From the NCBI GenBank assembly GCA_922989275.2, contig OV277861.1, positions 51,809,623 through 51,873,622 on the forward strand: a DNA stretch of 64,000 nt, given 5' to 3'. Under the pieces are notes generated by a model. It saw nothing but the letters and a program-made list of their open reading frames with translations, had not been told where the DNA came from and did not search any database. Origin of the DNA: Gari tellinella (Eukaryota > Mollusca > Bivalvia > Cardiida > Psammobiidae). The stretch's first letter is position 1, and each line of letters begins with the position of its first letter. Positions 10,039 through 18,935 of the stretch are shown here, piece by piece. A program made the position numbers and the translations under genes.

Positions 10039-10977
10039 CAGTGTTCCCTCTCTACAACGACCCTCCCAACAACGTCTCCCCCTTACAACAACCCTTTCCA
10101 CAGTTCCCTAAGACCAGGCGTCCACTAGGGCGCGGACAAGACGCGGAATACAAATTTAGCGATTCCGCAAACCTTCCGCATATTTTCATTGTCCATATCA
10201 TTCCTAAACACTTTCCCATGATTCCGCACCTTCCGGAGGGGTAAAATTGTCCGCGTCGAAATTTTTGGCGATAGCAAAATTTGGACGCGGAATTGAACTT
10301 CCTGACACCGTCCGCAACCAGTCTGCATTGTCCTGCCGACATCACAAGGACATCCGGCCTTTCCTGAAGCATTCCGGCTCTTCCGTAACCGCTCCTGAAA
10401 GCTTCCGCGGTAAAGAGATATTCGCGCACCGATCGGAAGACATGCGGAAGACAAGCGGAAGGTATCCGGAATCCTTCAGGAACGTGCGGAGCCGGTACGG
10501 TACTGTATAAGTCAGTGCGAGGAACCGACGCGGACAAAGTATCACGTGACTATTTTTGTCCTACTACGATCGGCATGTTCGGTGGACATTCTGCGTCTGT
10601 CCTGTTAAATTCATAGGACTGTCCCAAGTATGTCTGCAGACAATACGCAGAGCCCGATGGCAGAGGTTCACAATATTGCAAAAAAATGGACATTACTTTG
10701 TACCAGACGCAGAAGCTATGCCGAAATGTCATTTTTGATTCCGCAACCCTTCCTAATCTGTCTAACGCTTTTACTGCTGCAATATCATTTGATTAAAATT
10801 GTCGTCCGCTTTTTTTCTAAAATTTACATATAACTGGAGATTTTGATAGAATTAATGTATTGACGAATGACAAACAGCTTGAATCCAGATCAATTTTCAC
10901 TCTCTAAAACGACTCCCTCCGATCAACGCACACAATCGGTGTCTCCCATTGGGTTTCGTTGTAAAGAGGGAGCACTG
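10039..10977. mobile_element. Family B MITE split by an insertion
   Basis: Left end CAGTGTTCCCTCTCTACAAC at 10039 and right end GTTGTAAAGAGGGAGCACTG at 10977. The B sequence is continuous across the junction TTCCCTAA/TCTAACGCTTTTACTGCTGC once 10112-about 10749 is removed. The core palindrome has lost its second arm (GCTTGAATCCAGATCA runs straight into ATTTTCACTC). Confidence 0.75.
10112..10749. mobile_element. Unclassified GC-richer insertion in a B element
   Basis: GC-richer than its surroundings and dense in GCGGA/TCCGC words. It contains an imperfect inverted repeat (CCTGAAGCATTCCGGCTCTT near 10364 against GGTATCCGGAATCCTTCAGG near 10460). It starts GACCAGGCGTCCACTAGGGC. TTCCCTAA before it and CTTCCTAA after it may be a decayed target duplication. 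Overlapping reading frames of 87-161 residues on both strands look like by-products of composition. No protein family was recognised. Confidence 0.55.
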
Positions 10978-11010
10978 TACATGTATGAACTATGATTTTG
11001 TTTGCTGTTA

Positions 11011-11246
11011 CAGTGGAGAATCTGTTATTCTTTCCCAATAAACGCGTTTACGCTAAAACTATTATTTGCAGTGCAAACAGTTTGGAGCCAGATCAGACGC
11101 CGGGTAACCCGGCGTCTGATCAGGCTCCAAACTGTTTGCCACCAAGATAAACAAGAATTATCAGAATTGTCCAAAAGTTGTTCTTTTCTACGTTTTAGTG
11201 CTTTGCGTTTGCGTTTAAACGGGAAAGAATAACAGATTCTCCACTG
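11011..11246. mobile_element. Family A MITE, TA target
   Basis: Ends CAGTGGAGAATCTGTTATTC and GAATAACAGATTCTCCACTG, flanked by TA. Core palindrome GGAGCCAGATCAGACGCCGG...; the right arm lacks one CGTACGTTTG repeat. Confidence 0.9.
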
Positions 11247-11475
11247 TAACATGTAGATAACCTTGGCTGTGTTGTTAGAATCCGACATATGTTGTGCTGT
11301 ACTTACTATCACTAGCACAGCTATAGAACATAAAACGAAATTATGACCCAACAACTCAAAACAACCCATGATCAACTAACAACAATCGTACGATACCAGT
11401 TTCAAGGTTATGTTATAAGTTTTCAAATTATCCATACGCAAATTTGTTAATCATTTGTCATAACTAGGATATAGC

Positions 11476-11526
11476 TATGCGAAATAAACTTAAAGTATTG
11501 CATATTGCAATATATGCATATTATTA
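11476..11526. repeat. 51-bp direct duplication, left copy
   Basis: Begins TATGCGAAATAAACTTAAAG and ends ATATGCATATTATTA. It is repeated exactly at 11773-11823. The A element at 11527-11772 sits precisely between the copies. Both copies begin and end with TA. Confidence 0.9.
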
Positions 11527-11772
11527 CAGTGGAGAATGTGTTATTCTTTCCCAATAAACGCGTTTACGCTAAAACTATTATTTGCAGTGCAACCAGTTTG
11601 GAGCCAGATCAGACGCCGGGTAACCCGGCGTCTGATCAGGCTCCAAACTGTTTGCCACCAAGATAAACAAGAATTATCAGAATTGTCCAAAAATTGTTCT
11701 TTTCTACGTTTTAGCGCTTTGCGTTTGCGTACGTTTGCGTTTAAACGGGAAAGAATAACACATTCTCCACTG
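11527..11772. mobile_element. Family A MITE between 51-bp duplications
   Basis: Complete A element: ends CAGTGGAGAATGTGTTATTC and GAATAACACATTCTCCACTG, with palindrome GGAGCCAGATCAGACGCCGG and its complement. It is flanked by perfect 51-bp direct repeats rather than just TA. Confidence 0.9.
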
Positions 11773-11823
11773 TATGCGAAATAAACTTAAAGTATTGCAT
11801 ATTGCAATATATGCATATTATTA
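11773..11823. repeat. 51-bp direct duplication, right copy
   Basis: Exact repeat of 11476-11526, starting at the TA that directly follows the A element. Confidence 0.9.
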
Positions 11824-12180
11824 CCTGGAAAAACTTAGCTTAATTAACATGAAAGTATTCACTCTCGCTTATAGAAAGACACTTAAGACATGTGACTATT
11901 TAATGCAGAACACAACCAATAAAGACAATTACTTTGTAGTTGCAATTTTATGCTTTTTAATTATCACTTAAGTTGTTACTTATTACCGGACACATATTCA
12001 ACTGTAAAGGCGTCAAATAGTTTAGCTTCTGATCAGACGCAAAGATGACTAGTCCCTGGTGCCAACTCGCACATTCATGAGGCATTTTATAGAACATAAG
12101 TTAAACTTTGTCAGTAATTACGTCAAGATATATAAATTTCATTCGAATAATGATTGAAGCAAATGTTTTCTCAATAGCAT
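11824..12180. other. Unassigned non-coding DNA
   Basis: No gene. A worn half palindrome (AATAGTTTAGCTTCTGATCAGACGC) lies at about 12014-12041. Confidence 0.45.
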
Positions 12181-12383
12181 TTAACCAGTATCCTGCTGTG
12201 ATATCGTCTGCTTTCAAAGTGTGAAAATTTGTTCAATTTAGTTTTATACTTTTTAAATAAAGAAACCTAAATGCGAGTGTAAAACAGTTTTGTTTCAGAT
12301 CAGACGCCGCGTTACTTTCTTCTGTTCTGGATCCAAACTGTTTGCAAAAACAGTGAAGTTGCGATAAATAGGCAAATGGTTAA
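12181..12383. mobile_element. Family S MITE, diverged subfamily, TTAA target
   Basis: TTAA at both ends. Internal GATATCGTCTGCTTTCAAA, TAAAGAAACCTAAATGCG, and palindrome arms CAGATCAGACGCCGCG/CTGGATCCAAACTGTTTGC. The second GGCGTCTGATC is lost. The gene 1 intron copy at 20203 and the copy at 59430 belong to the same subfamily. Confidence 0.7.
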
Positions 12384-12655
12384 TTTTGAAGACTCAAAAC
12401 TATTTTTGGAGTATCTATATATCCTTATCGCTGATGGATTTCTGCACATCAACCTTCCTACAGCATGGATTACGAGATTTAAATATGAAATCGAGACAGA
12501 CGTTTAAGCTGATAAAGTGGATTTTCACAAATTGGTCTAGGAATGCAAGATTGGGCTAAACATAACCGCAGATAAACGTTTGATGATGAATGGAATTTTC
12601 TTTGGCACCATCGTATATAGTTCAGAAGACGCTATTCTTTCCCGTTTATCCCGTA

Positions 12656-12899
12656 CAGTGAAGACGTTATTCTTTCCCAATAAACGCGTTTACGCTCAAA
12701 CTATTATTTATTTTGCAAACAGTTTGGAGACAGATCAGACGCCGGGTTACCCGGCGTCTGATCAGGCTCCAAACTGTTTGCCACTCAGATGAACATGAAT
12801 TGTCAGAATTATCTAAAAGTTGTACTTTTCTACGTTTTAGTGCTTTGCGTTTGCGTTTCGTTTGCGTTTGAACGGGAAAGAATAACGTTTTATCCACTG
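12656..12899. mobile_element. Family A MITE
   Basis: Ends CAGTGAAGACGTTATTCTTT and AATAACGTTTTATCCACTG. The palindrome TTTGGAGACAGATCAGACGC pairs with GCGTCTGATCAGGCTCCAAA. A second worn A end lies just before it at about 12620-12655. Confidence 0.85.
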
Positions 12900-13345
12900 T
12901 TAAAGCATTGCAATGAATTGTAGAAAATTATGAATGTTTTGAAAATTCTTACTTTTAATTTTTATCTGGGCGGGACACAGTAAAGAGCCTGATCTGGATC
13001 ACCAGACGTCTGATTTTGGCTCTACACTATTCGCAAGGAAGATGCTTTTTTACATAAATATGTTTTTTTCGGAATGAGTAACGTATTTTCGACTTTTTTT
13101 ATTAATCCTAATTGTACTTGACGCGATCCCGATAACATTTGTGTTTAATCAAGATTCACACTGTTTGAAATATATGTTTATGTTCGCTTAGTTAAAAATA
13201 CATTAAGACCTTTCGACAAAATTAGAAGATATTAAGATGGAATAAGATTAACAATCTGTTGGTTTTGGACAGGGTTTAGGAATAGGATTTGAATTTGAAG
13301 TTAGTATGTGGCTTTATTTGCGGAAAGTAACCGATTAGAATTTTG

Positions 13346-13542
13346 TTTACCCCCTTCACTGTTTTACATCGAGTAGACAAATGGTTATTTGCAACAGTTT
13401 TGGTATTGAGCAGGCAGGATCAAAACTGTTTGACACTCATCTCAATAATTCCTTATTTTAAATAACGTAAATATAATTTTGAGAAATAGAGTCAGACGAC
13501 AAGTTTTTAAAATTAAAGACGTTATGACAGTGAAAGGGTTAA
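13346..13542. mobile_element. Family S MITE, degraded
   Basis: CCCCCTTCACTG at the left and CAGTGAAAGGGTTAA at the right are inverted. CAGACGACAA, GAGAAATAGAG and AACTGTTTGACACTCATCTC are typical S interior. The palindrome has lost its centre (CAGTTTTGGTATTGAGCAGG). Confidence 0.65.
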
Positions 13543-13552
13543 TGTGAATGCA

Positions 13553-13755
13553 TTAACCTATTACCCCATAAATACACCTTTTTACGCCTATAATTGATTC
13601 CTCCACTGAAGAAAATAGTTCCATTATATACGGTCATGAATATGTATCATAAGAAATATTTTCTTTATCCTAACTTATAATAGCTTAAAGAAGGCTGAAA
13701 GTAAAGCAGAATGCGCCTTAAGGAGCATTCTGCTTACTTTCAACCTGCTTAAAAT
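13553..13755. mobile_element. Family E MITE, reverse orientation, partial
   Basis: TTAACCTATTACCCCATAA start, then ACTGAAGAAAATAGTTCCA (E interior), then the E palindrome AAAGTAAAGCAGAATGCGCC/GGAGCATTCTGCTTACTTTC at about 13700-13748. The far end is missing. Confidence 0.7.
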
Positions 13756-13816
13756 GATCAACTTTGTATTTAAAACTAGAAACAGACTCTGCCGTTATTG
13801 GTAAAATAGGTTGGCA

Positions 13817-14206
13817 TTAGGTATTAGGGATGTAACACGTATTGCAATATATTGCAATACGAAGGAACTGTATTGCAATATATTGTGCCAACTTGTCAGC
13901 TCACAATTTGATATAAATTAGCATTGAAAACTTGTTTATAGCAGTAAAAGAATATATGGAGTGCTTTAATTACAAGGGTGGGGGTGGGGGTTCCAAATTA
14001 GAATTAGACATTTGCTGTGAATGTTATAATTGTCACAGTAGAACATCCAAAATAACAAGGCAACCCTCTCGTATGTGCTTAAATAACTTACATTTATATA
14101 GAATAGAATATTGAAATACGGAAATACCGTCTTGCAATACGTATTGCCAAGAGGCCTATTGCAATATAACAATATATTGCCGTATAGTTACACCTTTATT
14201 AGGTAT
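13817..14206. mobile_element. hAT-type MITE with 8-bp target duplication
   Basis: Element 13825-14198 has ends TAGGGATGTAAC and GTTACACCTTTA (inverted), followed inward by TATTGCAATATATTGCAATAC-type arms. The direct 8-bp duplication TTAGGTAT flanks both sides (13817-13824 and 14199-14206). TIR type and 8-bp duplication are the hAT signature. No transposase is present. Confidence 0.85.
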
Positions 14207-15002
14207 TATAAAACCAGTTGATCAAACTATGAAATTGTGAAATATATTAAATGTTACAAATTAATGAGAAAATAAGTTCTACTGTGCCTTAAACATGGAT
14301 TCATTTCAAAATGAAACACTCAAAGGACAACCATTGACACGCATTTATTTCGATAACTCGGTCGCATTGTCATACCTGCCATTCAGTAATTATTTGTAAA
14401 ATACACATTGCATTTACTGTTAAATGAGTCATGAGTCATGAGCATTGCAACCACATATACAAATCTGGGAAAGCGGTATGGCAAGATAGTCATATAAATA
14501 ACGAAGAGAATATTCCAGTCCATGAGTAGTGACATTATATAATTTAATCCAGAAATAAAGATTTTCGTTTTCGATACACTCCCTTATTTGAACTCTGAAA
14601 TATTTTTACATCAGTTTACGTCCAGATCAAAGTTGTTTTTACATGACTTAGCGTATGAGCACGGCCTTAACAGAGTGTCAATCTATATTAAAAATGTTTA
14701 ATTTGTTTTACCAATATCAGCAGCAAAAGTTTAAGTTTACCGTAAAAATACAGTGAACGTTTTACAATTTTAATTCTGTTCGCACAAATCGTCACTGTGT
14801 CTGGTCTAGATTATAAATGCAAAGGAATCAGTTTTTAACACACCCTTTCAGTATTATCAGTTTCTTACGTCAAAAGTGACCTCAAAGCAGCAAGAGATCA
14901 TAATATAATATGTTTTATATCATATTTTTTAAGATATTGATATACAATAATGCATGCGTAAAGCGGTCAATTAAATGAAAAAGAATCGTGTAATATGTCA
15001 GC
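14207..15002. other. Unassigned non-coding DNA
   Basis: AT-rich, with no supported gene or repeat apart from a short ATGAGTCATGAGTCATGAGC run at about 14424. Confidence 0.5.
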
Positions 15003-15123
15003 TTAACCTATTACCCAGTAACCTGTATCTAGTTCTAGTTACGATGTCGAATAAATCGTATGATTCATATTCATAATTGTATAAATTGGAACTATTTTCG
15101 TCAATGGATGACTAATTCAAAAC
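15003..15123. mobile_element. Family E fragment
   Basis: TTAACCTATTACCCAGTAAC start and ATAAATTGGAACTATTTTCG interior match E. The palindrome is absent. Confidence 0.5.
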
Positions 15124-15593
15124 CGTAAACCGTGCATATATGAAGTATTGTGTTAAATAAGAGAACACGCTTTGCTGAAATCTCCTATGAGGATCTGCAT
15201 TACAGTTTGCTCTTCAGTAAGCAGATGTCTGTTTTCTGAGATTGCCAAAATTCTTTGTTGAATAGCCACAGTGCGTTTTTTCTGTATTCAGGTATAATGT
15301 TACATTGCTAAAACTATATAGATATGCTCTTATGTTAGAGCGTGGATTTGTTTCAAATTTATGATTTCAAATTCATAATGTAATCACTTTACATGGACGT
15401 TGTAGAATCCATTTAAGTCTAAATAGCCCGTTATTTCAAAGTTTAAAAAATGATTACGTTTTATCAAAAAAAAAGAGAGAAGAGTACATGTATAAGGATA
15501 CATTTAATTTGAGCGAGTACGAAATATCGAATCGTAACTCTAGAAAAACGGATACGTTTTATATTCGTGAGTTTAAGTTGTTGGTGATCGACT
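15124..15593. other. Unassigned non-coding DNA
   Basis: No supported gene. GAGCGAGTACGAAATATCGA near 15508 is faintly like a P end. Confidence 0.4.
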
Positions 15594-15733
15594 GGGTCCA
15601 AGATTATAAAGAGTTTGAGCTGAATCTTAAATCGTTCACAAGCATTTGATTGGTCAGGTGCGAACTGTTGCTCAAATCTGACCAATCAAATGCTTGAAAA
15701 CGATATCAGACTCAATTCAATGACCTTGGACCC
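15594..15733. mobile_element. Family G foldback MITE
   Basis: GGGTCCAAGATTATAAAGAG left and CCTTGGACCC right. Central arms are CAAGCATTTGATTGGTCAG and CTGACCAATCAAATGCTTG around GTGCGAACTGTTGCTCAAAT. Related to the foldback at 54008-54155. Confidence 0.7.
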
Positions 15734-15774
15734 TGTAGTGTTGCAACCAGACCAAACAGGTATCTGTCTCTTAT

Positions 15775-16160
15775 TTCAACCCTTTCACCACCAAAAATGC
15801 CTTAAGTCGAGTTTTCAAATAGATTGTATCCTGATCGGATGCCGCGTCAGGCGGCGACTGATCAGGATCCAAATTATTTGACACTCGAATCGATATTCTT
15901 CGGTCAGACGACTTTAATTATTCCTTCGAAATATTACTTAAGGCAACATATTTATAGCAGATGATATTTATCATGGTATCTGCATCAATAACCCCTCCAC
16001 TGCCTTTCCACAAAGGCGATAATTTTTTTGTAAAAAGTTTGGATACGGATCAGACAACGCGCAACACTGCACCTGACCAGGATCCAACCCGTTTAATACT
16101 CATTTCAATAATCCATAGGTTGAAATACCTTAAAATCAACATGCGTAGTAATTAATCATG
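15775..16160. mobile_element. Two adjoining degraded family S copies
   Basis: First copy: CAACCCTTTCACCACC, palindrome ATCCTGATCGGATGCCGCGT/AGGCGGCGACTGATCAGGAT, CAGACGAC. Second copy from about 15988: AACCCCTCCACTGCC, GTTTGGATACGGATCAGACA, GACCAGGATCCAACCCG. Both have lost exact pairing. Confidence 0.6.
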
Positions 16161-16643
16161 TCCAATGCAATCAGTGTAAATCAAGTTCAGAGTGTCCCTA
16201 CAGGGGCCCTTTGCTCAGGGTCTACACTGTTTGTCATTTTGCAAAATTATTGTAAAAAATCCAAAAGAGTTAAAATTGGACTTGACTAAACTGGAAACTG
16301 GAATTGTTCATTACAAAATACAGTGGTGAATGAGGTAAAGCCTGGGACTTCTTGTTGCAATACCAAAGTAACACAAAATGTTCCTAAAGGGGCAATGTGC
16401 ATTACTTTCGTCATGCATGAAACTGAAACATGTGTTTAAGGCCGACCATGATATTTTCAAGAGGGTCCCCATACCCATTTATCCCTACACTAAGTCTACG
16501 AAAAACGGAAATTGGCAAATGATGTAGACCCTGATGAAACGCCGTGTTACGCAAAGTCTCATTAGGTCTACACTGTTTGCTATTGGATATGAAATGTTCT
16601 GCTTTATGGACAAATACTGCAATGTCGATATATCAACCTTGTA

Positions 16644-16835
16644 CAGTGGAGAATATGTTATTCTTTCCCGTTTAAACGCAAACGTACGCAAACGCAAAGC
16701 GCTAAAACGTAGAAAAGAACAATTTTTGGACAATTCTGATAATTCTTGTTTATCTTGGTGGCAAACAGTTTGCACTGCAAATAATAGTTTTAGCGTAAAC
16801 GCGTTTATTGGGAAAGAATAACAGATTCTCCACTG
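16644..16835. mobile_element. Family A MITE lacking its palindrome
   Basis: Both ends are complete (CAGTGGAGAATATGTTATTC; AACAGATTCTCCACTG) with TA flanks. The whole central palindrome is gone: GGTGGCAAACAGTTT joins GCACTGCAAATAATAG. The join lies at the repeated word GTTTG that brackets the palindrome. Confidence 0.9.
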
Positions 16836-17220
16836 TATGTTTATAATGAAATCTATTCACAAAAACAGGAACAGTCCATCAAAAAATATCCAATACTTAG
16901 GTTAAGATATATCTTAACAATAAATAGCACTGTTATATGTAGTACGAGAGTAATATATATATATATTTACTTGCCTTTAGCAGATTTAGAATTAATATTT
17001 ATTTGAAGTTATTTCATGCAATTCCTGCGACGTCTTTTTCAGCTACATATTCATTTAATTGTCGTCTACTATGTAATGATGTTAGTCTGCTGCATTTTAC
17101 CATAATTGCCGTCTGCGATACCAAAAGCCGTGTTACTGTCGTCTGATGCATGAATATTGTCTGCTGAAATCTGATTGTCCTCATCCGACTACCACGTAAT
17201 TCTGTGTTTAACTATGAGTA

Positions 17221-17425
17221 CAGTAGAACCCCTCTATTACGACCTCTAAAATGACGGCTAATTGTCAGTATAAATGACAGATGACAGGTTAAAGCAATGT
17301 GAAAGTGAAACAGAAAGCTCCTGTAGAAGCTTTCTGTTTCACTTTCACATTGCTTTAAGCGACCACCTGTCTTAAACGGCTAATATTCAACACAACTTAG
17401 TGGTCGTAATAGAGAGGTTCTACTG
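17221..17425. mobile_element. Family T MITE, complete
   Basis: Ends CAGTAGAACCCCTCTATTAC and GTAATAGAGAGGTTCTACTG flanked by TA. Internal palindrome AAAGCAATGTGAAAGTGAAA/TTTCACTTTCACATTGCTTT around AGAAGCTT-like sequence. The ends resemble Tigger/pogo termini. Non-autonomous. Confidence 0.9.
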
Positions 17426-17616
17426 TATTTACAAATAGTCTCGTCTCGACTACTACAACCTTTCTTAATTATATGCATTCTGGGTAATGTTTTCGTCAGC
17501 AACAATTGTCGTCTGCTACTGTTCTCAAAAATAGATTTTTTCAGAGGTTTTCATCCTGTTGAGACGCCGTTGAAACCGTTTGGAGAGATAATAGCGATTA
17601 TGCTGCTACAGAAGTA

Positions 17617-17985
17617 CAGTGTTCCCTCTCTACAACGACATCCAATGGGAGACACATATTGTGTGTGTTGTTCGGAGGGAGTCGTTATAGAGAGGGACAA
17701 TTAAGAATTGGCTTACATTTGCAAACAGCTTGAATCCAGATCAGACGCCGCGTAACGCGGCGTCTGATCAGGATTCAAACTGTTTTTCACTGGTCAATAA
17801 ATGTATTCTATCAAAATCTTCACTTATATGTAACTGTGAGAGAAAACAGCAGACGACACTCATAAGCAGATGATATTGCATCAGTAAAAGAGCCAGGCTC
17901 AATTATCCCGTTTAGGGAATTACGGCGAGTGTCTTTGTAGGGAGGGGGTCGTTGTTTGGAGGGCCGTTGTAGGGAGGGAACGCTG
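17617..17985. mobile_element. Family B MITE, complete
   Basis: Left end CAGTGTTCCCTCTCTACAAC; right end GTTGTAGGGAGGGAACGCTG; TA on both sides. Palindrome CAGCTTGAATCCAGATCAGA...GATCAGGATTCAAACTG. The second half carries CAGCAGACGAC words. It is absent from the paralogous position near 27130-27200. Confidence 0.9.
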
Positions 17986-18252
17986 TATATCGTGCAAAGA
18001 GAAAAGTCGTACTTGCAATGTTTCAACTTTGAAATTACGGATAAGTTGTATTGAAGTGTAATCGAAATAGATACATGTATCTGAATATGACCGTACATAT
18101 ACGGATAAGTTTGACTTAATATCTTCTCATGAAACCTTTTTCTTTACTTTCGTTTTACTTCAATTTGTTACCTACCTTGAATAACCTCATTTACATGATT
18201 AATCTCGTGAGCAGTTTTAATAGCAATACTCTTCTATAACTATTTCGAACAA

Positions 18253-18470
18253 ACATTTAGATGTTTTAACCATCATTGGCAACCAACGTCGAATTTTCAA
18301 ACACTTTAAACCCAGACCAGACCTCGCGTCACGTCTAATCTGGATACAAACATTTTGGCATTGGTATCAACATTATTTCAGTCAAAACATCACAACATTT
18401 AATTTAGCATAAAACCGCAGACGACAAATTTAGCAGACGGCTTTTTATTCTCATAAGGGTCAATTGGTAT
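18253..18470. mobile_element. Family S-like element, degraded
   Basis: TAACCATCATTGGCAACC start, arms AACCCAGACCAGACCTCGCG/CTAATCTGGATACAAACATT, then CCGCAGACGACAAATTTAGC. The better-preserved paralogue is at 27308-27500. Confidence 0.6.
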
Positions 18471-18600
18471 GGTTCTAGAACCGACTGTACTATTGAATTT
18501 TTATTACATGGAAGCTGAGCATATAAAACAGTGTAACAGAAAACGAAAGAAATATAAGTTGAAGTAAGACTTTGCCAAGAGTAAAAATGCATAAGGCATA

Positions 18601-18808
18601 CAGCGGAGAAAACGTTATTCTTTCCCGTTTAAACGCAAACGAAATGCACTAAAATATAGAAAATAACAACTTTTGACAATTCTGACTATTGATATTAATC
18701 TGAGTGGCAAACCGTTTGAAACCTGATCAGACGCCAAACTGTTTGTACTGGAAATATTAGTTTGAGCGTAAACACGTTTGTTGGGAAAGAATAACGTTTT
18801 CTCTACTA
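18601..18808. mobile_element. Family A MITE, diverged
   Basis: Ends CAGCGGAGAAAACGTTATTC and GAATAACGTTTTCTCTACTA. The palindrome is reduced to GAAACCTGATCAGACGCCAAACTGTTTG, with one arm mostly lost. It lies about 130 bp past the 3' end of GH76 gene 1. Confidence 0.8.
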
Positions 18809-18935
18809 TAAGAACAAGGCAGTTTTTAATCATGAACATATACCTTGTCACCCAGCGTCTAAACACGTAACTACAAGTACACACAACAATAAATACAATT
18901 GAATTGACTGAAGTTTCGACAGAAACTTTGCGTTT

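Larger units (their letters stand above)
16165..18600. repeat. Old segmental duplicate of 26201-27680
   Basis: Collinear but diverged matches to the region downstream of gene 2: GCATTACTTTCGTCA, CCGACCATGATATTTTCAA, GCCGTCTGCGATACCAAAAG, TGAATATTGTCTGCTGAAAT, CTGATTGTCCTCATC, GTGTAACAGAAAACGAAA. Four MITEs present here (A 16644, T 17221, B 17617, A 18601) are absent from the paralogue. The duplication therefore predates them or they were lost there. Confidence 0.8.

Noticed and set aside
10052..10537. 161-residue frame on the minus strand, with overlapping frames on both strands
   Set aside because: It lies in a GC-rich repeat-like insertion, overlaps other frames on the opposite strand and runs into B-element sequence; no domain recognised.
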